The notes under the pieces were generated by a model, which was not told the DNA's origin, did no database searches, and worked only from the letters and a program-made list of their open reading frames with translations. The translations under genes and the position numbers were made by a program. Below, in pieces: positions 25,871 to 34,447 of a stretch of 64,000 bases of DNA (positions within the stretch are counted from its first letter, which is position 1; the number at the start of each line of letters is the position of its first letter). Location: contig NZ_JBHSDY010000006.1 of the NCBI RefSeq assembly GCF_042651965.1, positions 62,001-126,000 on the forward strand, in the 5' to 3' direction. This DNA comes from Castellaniella hirudinis. GTDB lineage: Bacteria > Pseudomonadota > Gammaproteobacteria > Burkholderiales > Burkholderiaceae_B.

Positions 25871-27481
25871 TCAGGCGGGCTCCGCCGCCTTGTTCATCCG
25901 CCGCAATTCCACCGCGTCGGTCTCGGCGTGCGTATGATCCTGGGGCGTCAGCCTGAACACACGGACATTGTCCAGCGATGCCTTGGAGTGATGTTCCATT
26001 TTTTCGGCCAGCCGGGCGAGCCCGTCGGCCATGAGGGCGTTGCGTTGCGTGATCTGGTCCAGCTCGTGCATGGCCTGGCCGGCTTCCTGGATGCCCGTCG
26101 CCTGCTCCTGGGCTGCCAGATTGATCTCCGCCAGGATCTGGCCCTGGCGTTCGACGGCGCCCGCGACATCGCCCATACGCGCCTGGGTCTGCGTCATGCC
26201 TTCGTTCCCCTGTTCAACGCGCGCATGGGATACATCGATCAATTGCCGGATCTGCCGGGCCGCGTCGGCCGTGCGTTGGGAGAGGGCGCGGACTTCGGAA
26301 GCCACCACCGCGAAACCCCGGCCGTGCTCGCCGGCGCGCGCGGCCTCGGTCGCCGCGTTCAGCGCCAGGATATTGGTCTGAAAGGCCACCGACTCGATCA
26401 CCTGGACGAAATCGCCGATGCTGCGCGAGGACTCGCCGATCTGCCGCATCGTTTCGGACAGGGCGTCGACGGCGGTCTGGCTGCGCCGCACCGTGTCCGC
26501 TGTTTCAGCAGCGATCTGCGTGCCCGCCCGGGTCATGTCGGACGTCTGCCGGATCGTGCTGCCGATCTGGTCAATGGCGGCCGCCGACTTGGACAAGCCG
26601 GCGGCCTGCTGCTCGGTACTCACCAGCATGTCCTGGCTGTGCCGGGCGACTTCGTGGGCATCATTCGACAGGAACTGCCTGACGTCCCCGATGACCGTCC
26701 GGATCATCAAGGCCAGTTGATTGATCGGCAGCATCAGGTGGCGCGTGCTGTGGAACTGCTGGATGGAAATGAACTGGCTCAGGTCGCCGCTGGCCAGATG
26801 GCGCGTGACTTCCGCCACCTGATCGACGGGGGCAATGAACAGCCTGGAGACGCCCAGCCAGGCCAACAGGGCGGTCAGCACCCCGGCGATCGGCAGGCTC
26901 CAGAGCGGCAGTCCGAGCCACGCAGCCCCGACCGGCCCGGCCGCCGCCAGCATGCCGAGCAGCAAAGCCTTCCCTTGACGCCCGGGCATGAGGTATTTGA
27001 AAAACGCATGGAGCGGCCCGCTCCGGCTGACGAGTCCGCCCTGGAATCGATGGACCAGACGGCCGCGCTCGGCCTCGAGCCGCATCGTTGAAAACAGCCG
27101 TTCCGCCGCCTCGATCTCGGCGGCTTCCGGCAGGGTCCGCACGGACAGGTAGCCGACGATCCGGTCGCCATTGCGCATGGGCGTGGCATTGGCCCGCACC
27201 CAATAGCCATCCCCGTTCTTGCGGCGATTTTTGATCAGAGCGCTCCAGGGGACGCCGGCCTGGATCGTCGCCCAGAAATCCCGGAACGCCTCCTCGGGCA
27301 TGTCGGGGTGGCGCAGGAGGTTATGCGCCTGTCCCAGCAGTTCTTCTTTGGTGTAACCGCTGACGCGGATGAAGTCGTCGTTGCAGTAAGTGATCCTGCC
27401 CTTGATGTCCGTAATAGAGATCAGCGTGAGGTGGGCGGGGTAGTCGTAGATTGCTTGAGTGACAGGCAGATTTTTGCGCAT
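25871..27481 (-). CDS. PAS-domain methyl-accepting chemotaxis protein (Aer-like)
   Basis: Membrane-anchored chemoreceptor, 536 residues, of Aer (aerotaxis) architecture. An N-terminal cytoplasmic PAS domain (residues ~20-115, with ITYCNDDFIRVSGY and a KNGDGYWVRANATP segment) precedes hydrophobic segments around residues 165-205. HAMP-like helices and a signalling hairpin follow, with the MCP core FQTNILALNAATEAARAG and GRGFAVVASEVRALSQR. There is no periplasmic ligand domain, consistent with redox or energy sensing through the PAS cofactor. ATG 27481 is chosen because AGGA lies just upstream; a TTG four codons earlier is open. It is monocistronic. Confidence 0.9.
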   Translation of the reverse strand: MRKNLPVTQAIYDYPAHLTLISITDIKGRITYCNDDFIRVSGYTKEELLGQAHNLLRHPDMPEEAFRDFWATIQAGVPWSALIKNRRKNGDGYWVRANATPMRNGDRIVGYLSVRTLPEAAEIEAAERLFSTMRLEAERGRLVHRFQGGLVSRSGPLHAFFKYLMPGRQGKALLLGMLAAAGPVGAAWLGLPLWSLPIAGVLTALLAWLGVSRLFIAPVDQVAEVTRHLASGDLSQFISIQQFHSTRHLMLPINQLALMIRTVIGDVRQFLSNDAHEVARHSQDMLVSTEQQAAGLSKSAAAIDQIGSTIRQTSDMTRAGTQIAAETADTVRRSQTAVDALSETMRQIGESSRSIGDFVQVIESVAFQTNILALNAATEAARAGEHGRGFAVVASEVRALSQRTADAARQIRQLIDVSHARVEQGNEGMTQTQARMGDVAGAVERQGQILAEINLAAQEQATGIQEAGQAMHELDQITQRNALMADGLARLAEKMEHHSKASLDNVRVFRLTPQDHTHAETDAVELRRMNKAAEPA

Positions 27482-27675
27482 ATATCCTTCCAAGAGCCGA
27501 TGGCAATGACAGGGATGACAATGACTGCTTTGTTACAAAAAAGAGACACTCTGTATGCAATATTTGTATAAAAGTATGAATTAATGTCTAAATTTATCAT
27601 ACCTTGATATTTGAAAAAACCCGCACAATACCCTGATATAGGCGCAATTTGCCGTAATCAGGAGACAGAATCACG

Positions 27676-27714
27676 AAAAATGCGCAAGCAGGCTCGCCGC
27701 CGGCGTGCCTTGTG
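27676..27714 (-). terminator. Candidate intrinsic terminator of smpB
   Basis: Read on the minus strand, a GC-rich imperfect hairpin (arms GCACAAGGC and GCCTGCTTGCGC with a small bulge) is followed by ATTTTTCG. It lies about 100 nt beyond the smpB stop in the right orientation. The bulge and distance lower confidence. Confidence 0.4.
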
Positions 27715-27736
27715 CAACGGGCGGTCTTGAATCCGA

Positions 27737-27752
27737 GCCGCTTGCAAGCGGC
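27737..27752. repeat. 16-bp perfect palindrome downstream of smpB
   Basis: GCCGCTTGCAAGCGGC is a perfect palindrome with no loop base, 58 nt beyond the smpB stop. It can be a dyad protein-binding site or a stem near the smpB mRNA 3' end. No second copy was noticed in the window. Confidence 0.4.
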
Positions 27753-27810
27753 GAGGTGGAGGGATGTTCCGGCGCCTGGCCGGGCGTCGGGGGGATGGGG
27801 CCGAGCGTGC

Positions 27811-28275
27811 TCAGTCCCCTTGTTTACCCCGGGTGTCGTGCTTCATCAGCCGTTCTTTTTCACGCGCCCAGTCCTTGTCGCGCTGGGTGTCGCGCTTGTC
27901 ATGCAGCTTCTTGCCGCGTCCCAGGCCGAAGTCCAGTTTGATGCGCCCGCCCTTGTAGTGCAGGTTCAGCGGCACCAGGGCGTAGCCGCGCTGTTCGACC
28001 TTGCCGATCAGCTTGCTGATTTCCTGCGCGTGCAGCAGCAGCTTGCGCGTGCGGGTGGCGTTGGGATGGATGTGGGTCGACGCCGTGGGCAGCGGGCTGA
28101 TGTGCATGCCCAGGATCCACAAGGCGCCGTCACGGACGATGACGTAGGCTTCTTTGAGCTGGACGTGGCCGGCGCGTATGGCCTTGACCTCCCAGCCTTC
28201 CAGCACCAGCCCGGCCTCGAAGCGCTCCTCGATGAAGTAATCGTGGGTGGCTTTGCGATTATCAACAATACTCAT
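27811..28275 (-). CDS. smpB: SsrA-binding protein SmpB
   Basis: Partner of tmRNA in trans-translation rescue of stalled ribosomes. The 154-residue protein has ATHDYFIEERFEAGLVLEGWEVKAIR, the family N-terminus, and the segment GRIKLDFGLGRGKKLHDKR leading into the basic C-terminal tail (KDWAREKERLMKH) that enters the mRNA channel. It is divergent from ratA across 69 nt; this adjacency is widespread in proteobacteria. No ssrA gene was recognised in the window. Confidence 0.97.
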   Translation of the reverse strand: MSIVDNRKATHDYFIEERFEAGLVLEGWEVKAIRAGHVQLKEAYVIVRDGALWILGMHISPLPTASTHIHPNATRTRKLLLHAQEISKLIGKVEQRGYALVPLNLHYKGGRIKLDFGLGRGKKLHDKRDTQRDKDWAREKERLMKHDTRGKQGD

Positions 28276-28344
28276 GGGGTCTGAACAGGCCTGGGACTGA
28301 AACTGTAAAATCCCATCATTCTAGCTCAACCGACCGTCTTGCCG

Positions 28345-28779
28345 ATGCCTTCGATCCAGCGCTCCGTCCTCGTTCCTTTCAGTTGCGAACAGATGTTCGA
28401 TCTGGTGGCCGACGTCGGGCGTTATCCTGAATTCATGCCCTGGTGCGGCGGGGCCCAGGTGCAATGGCAGAACGAGCAGGGCATGCAGGCCACGGTGCAG
28501 ATCCATTTCGCCGGCATCCGCCAGAGCTTCACCACGCGCAACGATCATGAATACCCGCACAAGATCGTCTTTCACCTGGTGGACGGACCGTTTTCCAGCC
28601 TGACCGGCCACTGGACCTTCCAGCCCCTGGGCGAGGACGGCTGCAAGGTGCTCTACACCATGGAATACACGTTTTCCAGCCGCGCGCTCTCGGCGGTGGT
28701 CGGGCCGGTTTTCAACCGGATCGCCACCAGCTTCATCGACTCCTTCACCCAACGCGCCCATGCGGTCTACGGGGGTTGA
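28345..28779 (+). CDS. ratA: RatA / COQ10-type START-domain protein
   Basis: 144-residue single START/Bet v1-like domain (from ATG 28345: MPSIQRSVLVPFSCEQMFDLVADV). Members bind hydrophobic ligands; eukaryotic COQ10 binds coenzyme Q. E. coli RatA was described as an inhibitor of 70S ribosome association, so the annotation as a toxin is historical and a quinone-related role is equally possible. Conserved segments seen are YPEFMPWCGGAQV and the C-terminal LSAVVGPVFNRIATSFIDSF. A TTG two codons upstream is open. It forms a pair with rnfH. Confidence 0.9.
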   Translation: MPSIQRSVLVPFSCEQMFDLVADVGRYPEFMPWCGGAQVQWQNEQGMQATVQIHFAGIRQSFTTRNDHEYPHKIVFHLVDGPFSSLTGHWTFQPLGEDGCKVLYTMEYTFSSRALSAVVGPVFNRIATSFIDSFTQRAHAVYGG

Positions 28780-28780
28780 G

Positions 28781-29065
28781 GTGCGGGTTCATATCGCCTT
28801 CGCCGCCCCCACGCGGCTGTGGCAGCAGGTGCTGGACGTGCCCGAAGGCGCCACCGTCGGTCAGGCGCTGGCGCAGAGCGGCTTTGCCGCTGAATTCCCC
28901 GAATTCACCGACCATCCGCCCGCGACGGGGGTGTACGGTGAGCGCTGCGACACGCACCGCATCCTGCGCGAGGGCGACCGCATCGAGCTGTATCGTCCGC
29001 TGGTCTTCGACCCCCTGGAATCCCGTCGCCGCCGCGCGGCGCACCGGCGCGACGCGGGGAAGTGA
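28781..29065 (+). CDS. rnfH: RnfH family ubiquitin-like protein
   Basis: Small beta-grasp protein (UPF0125) of unknown biochemical role that regularly follows ratA. A GTG at 28781, one base after the ratA TGA, gives 94 residues (VRVHIAFAAPTRLWQQVLDVPEGATVG as two adjoining segments). An ATG at 28760 inside ratA is an alternative but lacks a ribosome binding site. The family segment GDRIELYRPLVFDPLESRRRRA is present near the C-terminus, split here as GDRIELYRPL then VFDPLESRRR. Confidence 0.85.
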   Translation: MRVHIAFAAPTRLWQQVLDVPEGATVGQALAQSGFAAEFPEFTDHPPATGVYGERCDTHRILREGDRIELYRPLVFDPLESRRRRAAHRRDAGK

Positions 29066-29224
29066 ACCGCGCGGACGGGCACGTCATCCGTCAGTCCGTA
29101 AGCAAGCCCTTTGAAGTGCTACATTAAGCGTGCGGCGCATTGGCCGATCCTACCCGGGTCGGCCCACGTCGGGCGGCGCCACGAGCATGCCGCGACAGCC
29201 CTATAAAATCCGGAGACACGCACT

Positions 29225-30379
29225 ATGGATTTTCGCCTCACCGAGGAACAACAGGCCTTCGCACAGGCCGCCCGCGAATTCGCCCAGGGGGAATTGGCCC
29301 CGCATGCGGCGCAGTGGGATGAAGAACACATCTTTCCCCGCGAGGCCTTCTCCAAGGCCGGAGCACTCGGGTTCTGCGCCATGTACGCGCCGGAATCCAT
29401 CGGCGGGCTCGGCCTGCCGCGCCTGGACGCCACCCTGGTGTTCGAAGAAATGGCCGCCGTCGACCCGTCGACCACGGCTTTCATCACGATCCACAATATG
29501 GCGACCTGGATGATCGGCTCATGGGCGCAGCCCGGCGTGCGTGATCACTGGGGACCGTTGCTGGCCACGGGCGAAAAGCTCGCTTCCTATTGCCTCACTG
29601 AACCCGGCGCAGGCTCGGACGCGGCATCGCTTACGACCAGCGCCCGCCGTGACGGCGACCACTATGTCCTGAACGGCGCCAAGGCCTTTATCTCCGGCGC
29701 GGGCGATACCGATGTCCTGGTGGTCATGGCGCGCACGGGCGGCGAGGGGCCGCGGGGCATCTCGGCGCTGGTCGTGCCGGCCGACAGCGCCGGCATCACC
29801 TATGGCCGCAAAGAAAACAAGATGGGCTGGAACAGTCAGTCCACCCGCCCGATCACCTTCGAAAACGTCCAGGTGCCGGTGGAAAACCGCCTGGGCGAAG
29901 AGGGCGAGGGCTTTCGTTTTGCCATGAAGGGCCTGGACGGCGGGCGCATCAACATCGCCACCTGCTCGGTCGGCGCCGCTCAGGGCGCTTACGAAGCCGC
30001 GCGCCGCTACATGGGCGAACGGCGCCAGTTCGGCCGCGCCCTGGCGGATTTCCAGGCGCTGCAGTTCAAGCTGGCCGATCTGCTCGCCAATATCGTCGCC
30101 TCGCGCCAGATGGTGCGGCTGGCGGCCTGCAAACTGGACGAGGGCGATCCCCAGGCCACCGCCTATTGCGCCATGGCCAAGCGCCTGGCCACGGACCTGT
30201 GCTTTCAATCCTGCCTGGATGCGCAACAGATTCATGGCGGCTACGGTTACCTGAAAGACTATCCGTTGGAACGGCTGGTGCGCGATACCCGCGTGCACCA
30301 GATCCTGGAAGGCACCAACGAAATCATGCGCCTGATCGTGGCGCGCCACATCCTCACTCAGGAGGCCGATCTGCGATGA
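29225..30379 (+). CDS. Acyl-CoA dehydrogenase, probably isobutyryl-CoA dehydrogenase
   Basis: FAD flavoprotein of 384 residues that alpha,beta-dehydrogenates a short acyl-CoA and passes electrons to ETF. It begins MDFRLTEEQQAFAQAAREFA. It has the FAD/substrate motif YCLTEPGAGSDAASL, GAKAFISGAG, and the catalytic Glu362 in ILEGTNEIMRLI. Its position in front of a 3-hydroxyisobutyryl-CoA hydrolase-like gene and mmsB makes the substrate isobutyryl-CoA from valine likely; this is context, not motif. CGGAGAC precedes the ATG, and its stop overlaps the next start (ATGA). Confidence 0.87.
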   Translation: MDFRLTEEQQAFAQAAREFAQGELAPHAAQWDEEHIFPREAFSKAGALGFCAMYAPESIGGLGLPRLDATLVFEEMAAVDPSTTAFITIHNMATWMIGSWAQPGVRDHWGPLLATGEKLASYCLTEPGAGSDAASLTTSARRDGDHYVLNGAKAFISGAGDTDVLVVMARTGGEGPRGISALVVPADSAGITYGRKENKMGWNSQSTRPITFENVQVPVENRLGEEGEGFRFAMKGLDGGRINIATCSVGAAQGAYEAARRYMGERRQFGRALADFQALQFKLADLLANIVASRQMVRLAACKLDEGDPQATAYCAMAKRLATDLCFQSCLDAQQIHGGYGYLKDYPLERLVRDTRVHQILEGTNEIMRLIVARHILTQEADLR

Positions 30380-31551
30380 GCGCATCCGCCCTTTCTCCCT
30401 CCAGACGCACCGAATCCGCCGGGGCGGACCCGGTGCTGTTCCAGGAACTCGCCGGGCGTGACGGCCGGCGCATCGGCGTGGCCACCCTGAACAGCCCCCA
30501 GACCCTGAACGGCCTGTCTCTGCCCATGTCCCGGCTGCTGGACGCCCGCCTGCAGGCCTGGGCTGCCGACGACGGCCTGGTCGCCGTGGTCCTGAACGGC
30601 GCGGGCGGCAAGGCTTTTTGCGCCGGAGGCGATCTGCACGGCCTGTACCGCGCCATGCTCGACAGCCCGGCGGGCGACGCCTGGGCCAATCTGCCTGCCC
30701 GCGCCTTCTTCGAGACCGAATATCGCCTGGATCATCGCATCCATTGCTATCCCAAGCCGGTGCTGTGCTGGGGCAGCGGCATCGTGATGGGCGGCGGCGT
30801 GGGGCTGATGATGGGCTCCAGCCATCGCATCGTCACCCGCACGACGCGCTTCGCCATGCCCGAGGTCACCATCGGCCTGTATCCCGACGTGGCCGGCACC
30901 TGGATGCTCAGCCGCCTGCCGCGCGGCATCGGCGCCTTCCTGGCGTTCACCGGCGCGCAACTGGGTGCGGGCGACTGCCTGCATTACGGCCTGGCCGACC
31001 GGATCTGTGACGCCGAAGGACTGGATGCCTTGTTGGATGCGCTGGCGGCCACGGACTGGGCGACCGATCCGGTCCGCCATGCCGCCCAGGTGGACGCCGT
31101 GCTGGACGCCTGCCAGGCGCCGACCCCCGAGCCCGGCCCGCTGCAGCGCCATGCCGACGCCATCCGTCAGGCCTGCGGCCGTGCGGACTTCCTGGAAATC
31201 ACGGCAGCCGTCACGGCCTGGAAGGACGACCTCGATCCCTGGCTGGCACGGGCGGCGGCCACCTTTCTGGCAGGTTCGCCCGGCTCGGCCCGCCTCAGCC
31301 ATGCGCTGCTGGCGCGCGCCCGGAATCAGTCCCTGGCGGAGACCTTTCGCATGGAATTCACGGCCTCGCTGCATTGTTGCGCCGAGCCGGATTTCCGCGA
31401 AGGCATCCGCGCACTGCTGATCGACAAGGACAAGTCCCCGCGCTGGAATCCGGCCACACACGAGCAGGCGACGGCGGACTGGGTGCGGCGCTTCTTCGCC
31501 CCCCTGGGGCCGGACGGCCGGCCGCACCCCCTGGCGGATCTCGGGGCTTGA
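30376..31551 (+). CDS. Enoyl-CoA hydratase/isomerase, probable 3-hydroxyisobutyryl-CoA hydrolase
   Basis: Crotonase-fold protein of 391 residues. The size is that of 3-hydroxyisobutyryl-CoA hydrolase rather than the ~260-residue enoyl-CoA hydratases. Characteristic segments are GAGGKAFCAGGDLHGLY, GSGIVMGGGVGLMMGSS and MPEVTIGLYPDVAGTWML (with the catalytic Glu of hydrolases), and the extra C-terminal part contains EGIRALLIDKDKSPRWNP. It is translationally coupled to the dehydrogenase upstream and followed by mmsB, completing isobutyryl-CoA to methylmalonate semialdehyde. The frame is open upstream to 30166, but that region is inside the previous gene. Confidence 0.85.
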   Translation: MSASALSPSRRTESAGADPVLFQELAGRDGRRIGVATLNSPQTLNGLSLPMSRLLDARLQAWAADDGLVAVVLNGAGGKAFCAGGDLHGLYRAMLDSPAGDAWANLPARAFFETEYRLDHRIHCYPKPVLCWGSGIVMGGGVGLMMGSSHRIVTRTTRFAMPEVTIGLYPDVAGTWMLSRLPRGIGAFLAFTGAQLGAGDCLHYGLADRICDAEGLDALLDALAATDWATDPVRHAAQVDAVLDACQAPTPEPGPLQRHADAIRQACGRADFLEITAAVTAWKDDLDPWLARAAATFLAGSPGSARLSHALLARARNQSLAETFRMEFTASLHCCAEPDFREGIRALLIDKDKSPRWNPATHEQATADWVRRFFAPLGPDGRPHPLADLGA

Positions 31552-31576
31552 TCCCATACAAACACAGGAGACACAC

Positions 31577-32473
31577 ATGAGCAGCACCATCGGATTCATC
31601 GGCTTGGGCCACATGGGCGGCCCGATGGCCCAGAACCTGCTGAAGGCAGGTCATACACTCCAGGTTTTCGATCTGGTTCCGCAAGCGCTCCAGACCCTGG
31701 TTCAGGCGGGCGCCAAGGCGGCGGCCACGGCAGCCGAAGCCGTGGCGGGGGCCGATCTGGTCGTCACCATGTTGCCGGCCAGCCGCCACGTCGAAGGGCT
31801 GTACCTGGGTGAAAGCGGCTTGCTGACGGCAATCGCCAAAGGCACGCTGGTCCTGGAATGCAGCACCATTGCGCCTGAATCGGCCCGCAAGGTGTCGGCT
31901 GCGGCCGCGCAGCGCGGCATCCGGATGATCGACGCGCCGGTGTCCGGCGGCACGGGCGGCGCCATCGCAGGCACGCTGACGTTCATCGTCGGCGGCGCCG
32001 ACGATGATCTGGAGGCCGCCCGTCCCTACCTGGAAAAAATGGGCAAGAACATCTTCCACGCAGGGGACGCGGGCGCGGGTCAGGTCGCCAAGATCTGCAA
32101 CAACATGCTGCTGGGCATCCTGATGGCCGGCACGGCCGAAGCCCTGGCGCTGGGCGTGGCCAACGGCCTGGATCCCAAGACCCTGTCGGACATCATCGCC
32201 AAGAGTTCCGGACGCAACTGGGCGACGGAGCTCTACAACCCCTGGCCGGGCGTGATGGAGCAGGCGCCGGCCTCCAAGGACTATGCGGGCGGTTTCGGCG
32301 TGGACCTGATGCTCAAGGATCTGGGACTGGCGGCCGAGGCCTCGATGCAGGCGCGCGCAACGACGCCGCTAGGCGAACTGGCGCGCAACCTGTACGCGCT
32401 GCACAGCACCCAGGGGCACGGAAAATTGGACTTTTCCAGCATTCTGAAGCTGTATCACCAGCCGCACGGCTAA
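31577..32473 (+). CDS. mmsB: 3-hydroxyisobutyrate dehydrogenase
   Basis: NAD-dependent beta-hydroxyacid dehydrogenase oxidising 3-hydroxyisobutyrate to methylmalonate semialdehyde. The 298-residue protein has the Rossmann start IGFIGLGHMGGPMAQNL, the substrate loop DAPVSGGTGGAIAGTL and catalytic Lys172 in GAGQVAKICNNM. CAGGAGAC lies just before the ATG, 25 nt after the hydrolase gene. No mmsA (semialdehyde dehydrogenase) is present in the window, so the pathway must be finished elsewhere. Confidence 0.92.
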   Translation: MSSTIGFIGLGHMGGPMAQNLLKAGHTLQVFDLVPQALQTLVQAGAKAAATAAEAVAGADLVVTMLPASRHVEGLYLGESGLLTAIAKGTLVLECSTIAPESARKVSAAAAQRGIRMIDAPVSGGTGGAIAGTLTFIVGGADDDLEAARPYLEKMGKNIFHAGDAGAGQVAKICNNMLLGILMAGTAEALALGVANGLDPKTLSDIIAKSSGRNWATELYNPWPGVMEQAPASKDYAGGFGVDLMLKDLGLAAEASMQARATTPLGELARNLYALHSTQGHGKLDFSSILKLYHQPHG

Positions 32474-32478
32474 GGCGA

Positions 32479-33420
32479 TCAGACTGCGTTCCGGGGCGCC
32501 TGCATCTCTAGCGGCGCGCCATCCGGCGCGCCGACGGCATAGCGCATGGCCGGCCAGTCCGACAGCGTGATTTCCGCGGCCACGTGCAGCAGGCCGCCGT
32601 GGACGGCTGACTCGATCACCCGTCCCACAGGACGGCCCGCTGCGTCTCCGACCGCGTACAGGTCGGCGGGCAGGGTGGGGGCGTCGGCCGTCCAGGGCGC
32701 GGTGCCATAGGCCTGGCGCCGCTTGACCGTGCCCCGGTAGTGGCTGCGGGCAATGACTTCCTGGCCCGGATAGCAGCCCTTGGCGAAATCAATGGTGCCG
32801 TTCAGGTCCATGTCCAGCGACGCCGGCAGAAACTGGTCCTGCGACGTGGCCCGGATCCAGGGCCAGCCGCCGGCCAGCCGCGCCGCCGTCCAGGCATCAT
32901 CGCGGATCGGGCCGGCCCGATCGGCCTCGTCCGGCGCCGTCGCCGCGAGGCGCCAGGCGGCGGGCCGTTCCGCCCGGGAGTAGGGCGCCACGATCCAGTC
33001 CGCGCCCTCGATCGAGGCGCACGTCCAGGCCGGCGCCGTGTGCAGTGCCGCCGGCACGGCCTGGGCGCCCAGCGCGCCCCAGACCTGCACCGTCTCGTCC
33101 AGGCTGATCGTGACCTTGGCGCGCAGCACGAACATGCGCAAGCGCTTGAGCAGGCTGTCCGTCAGATCCCGCGACACCATCCAGACGAAACCCTCGTCCG
33201 GCACCCGCCACAGCACGCCGTTGGCCAGCAGGCGACCCTGGGCCGTGCAATAGGCGGCCGGGGCCGCCAGGCCGTCGCCCAGGCCGGTGATCCCATGCGT
33301 CAACTGCCCGTGCAGAAATGATGCGGCGTCCGCGCCCTGGATGCGAACCAGCGCGCATTCGAGCAGGGGTTGAAATCCGGGGGTGATGAGGCCTTCCATG
33401 GTGGATCCGTGAATATGCAT
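32479..33420 (-). CDS. ygfZ: tRNA-modifying / folate-binding protein YgfZ
   Basis: Folate-binding paralogue of GcvT that supports assembly or repair of some Fe-S enzymes. The 313-residue protein carries the YgfZ signature KGCYPGQEVIARSHYRG, including the conserved Cys. Met8 (at 33399) is an alternative start with a slightly better upstream GGAT. It runs against mmsB with 5 nt between the stops. In many Burkholderiales ygfZ is, to my knowledge, next to mltG; here about 25 kb of catabolic genes separate the two. Confidence 0.93.
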   Translation of the reverse strand: MHIHGSTMEGLITPGFQPLLECALVRIQGADAASFLHGQLTHGITGLGDGLAAPAAYCTAQGRLLANGVLWRVPDEGFVWMVSRDLTDSLLKRLRMFVLRAKVTISLDETVQVWGALGAQAVPAALHTAPAWTCASIEGADWIVAPYSRAERPAAWRLAATAPDEADRAGPIRDDAWTAARLAGGWPWIRATSQDQFLPASLDMDLNGTIDFAKGCYPGQEVIARSHYRGTVKRRQAYGTAPWTADAPTLPADLYAVGDAAGRPVGRVIESAVHGGLLHVAAEITLSDWPAMRYAVGAPDGAPLEMQAPRNAV

Positions 33421-33509
33421 GTTTCAAACAATCGGTCAGCGCCCATGATAGCGCGGGCGCGCTTCGGAACGGCGAGAGAACCGGCTGGAGAGACGGATAA
33501 AGGCGGCAA

Positions 33510-34274
33510 TTAACCGCCGGCCAGGATCAGACCCAGTTCGTCCGCGGTCCGGCGCATGAATCGGGCCTTTTCCATCAGATCCTTGAGCGACGCCTGGGCC
33601 GTCGGCGCATGGCAGGCCAGGGCCGCGATCATCTTGCCCTCGCTATCCCTGATCGGAACCGCGACCGCCACCATGCCGACGATGAATTCCTCGTCGTCGA
33701 TGCCGATCTCCTGTTCCCGAATCGGCCGCAGCGCCGACAACAACGCCTCCTGCTGGGTGATGGTCTTGGGCGTCATGCGCGTCAGGGCCAGCCTGCCCAG
33801 CAGCGTCCTTTGTTCCGCCGGGCGCATGAAAGCCAGGAACAGCTTGCCGCTGGCGGTGCAATGCAGCGGCACATGGGAGCCGATATCCATATGCAGTTGC
33901 AGGCGCAGGTGGCCGGGGCTTTCCACCCGGGCCAGATACTGCACGGTATCGCCCGACAGCGTGTTCATATTGCACGTCTCGCCCGTGATTTCGACGAGCG
34001 TGCTCAGCGCGGCGCGGCACGCCCGCAATAGCTGGGGCGCGCGCAGGATGGACAGGCCCAGCGCGTGGGTCCGCGAACCGGTCACGTATCCTCTCCGGCC
34101 GGGCAGCCGGGTCACGTAGGCGGCGCGCTCCAGGTCGTTGAGCATGCGCATCAGGCTGGATTTCGGCAGGCCCGTGCGCTGGGCCAGTTGCGTCAGGGTT
34201 TGCGGATGCGTCGCCGCCGACAGTTTTTCCAGGATCTGCAGCACGCGCAGCGATCGATCAACGGATTCGTTCAT
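33510..34274 (-). CDS. IclR-family transcriptional regulator (adjacent to GMC/TRAP operon)
   Basis: 254-residue IclR protein. An N-terminal winged helix-turn-helix (QTLTQLAQRTGLPKSSLMRM, residues ~25-45) is followed by the GAF-like effector domain with LHCTASGKLFLAF and the C-terminal IGIDDEEFIVGM segment. It is divergent from the GMC dehydrogenase/TRAP operon and shares a 173-nt control region containing two overlapping inverted repeats (34315-34342), so it very likely regulates that operon and itself. No clear Shine-Dalgarno precedes its ATG. By context it could be an IseR-type isethionate regulator; that is inference. Confidence 0.9.
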   Translation of the reverse strand: MNESVDRSLRVLQILEKLSAATHPQTLTQLAQRTGLPKSSLMRMLNDLERAAYVTRLPGRRGYVTGSRTHALGLSILRAPQLLRACRAALSTLVEITGETCNMNTLSGDTVQYLARVESPGHLRLQLHMDIGSHVPLHCTASGKLFLAFMRPAEQRTLLGRLALTRMTPKTITQQEALLSALRPIREQEIGIDDEEFIVGMVAVAVPIRDSEGKMIAALACHAPTAQASLKDLMEKARFMRRTADELGLILAGG

Positions 34275-34314
34275 GGAGGAGGGGCCCGGTCAAGCGATGG
34301 CAATTGAAACCGAA

Positions 34315-34342
34315 ATGGCACATTCCGTGCCATAGGTGGAAT
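34315..34342. promoter_or_regulatory. Overlapping inverted repeats, candidate IclR operator
   Basis: ATGGCAC (34315-34321) and GTGCCAT (34327-34333) form a perfect 7-bp inverted repeat with a 5-nt spacer. The spacer is ATTCC, which itself pairs with GGAAT (34338-34342) as a second perfect inverted repeat. The composite sits 41-68 nt upstream of the IclR start in the shared divergent control region. IclR-type operators frequently use TTCC/GGAA half-sites, so binding by the neighbouring regulator is likely. Confidence 0.55.
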
Positions 34343-34447
34343 TCATAGTATTAACCCCGTGGTGACACGCAAGCGCGGCCGGTCAAACTGGCTGGAAACA
34401 AAAAAAGTTCCCGCCGCCACAGATACGCGAAAGAGAGCCGCCATCCT

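Larger units (their letters stand above)
27482..27810. other. Intergenic region between aer-like gene and smpB
   Basis: 329 bases without a recognisable gene. The part nearest the chemoreceptor (about 27520-27660) is strikingly AT-rich for this genome and must hold its leftward promoter. A minus-strand TTGCAT followed 17 nt later by TGTAAC is the best candidate I see, and it is weak. No clear sigma-28 flagellar promoter was found. The part nearest smpB holds a terminator-like hairpin and a 16-bp palindrome listed separately. Confidence 0.5.

Noticed and set aside
27520..27660. Horizontally acquired or broken gene remnant in the AT-rich stretch
   Set aside because: No open frame with coding character on either strand; the composition is that of a promoter region for the chemoreceptor gene.
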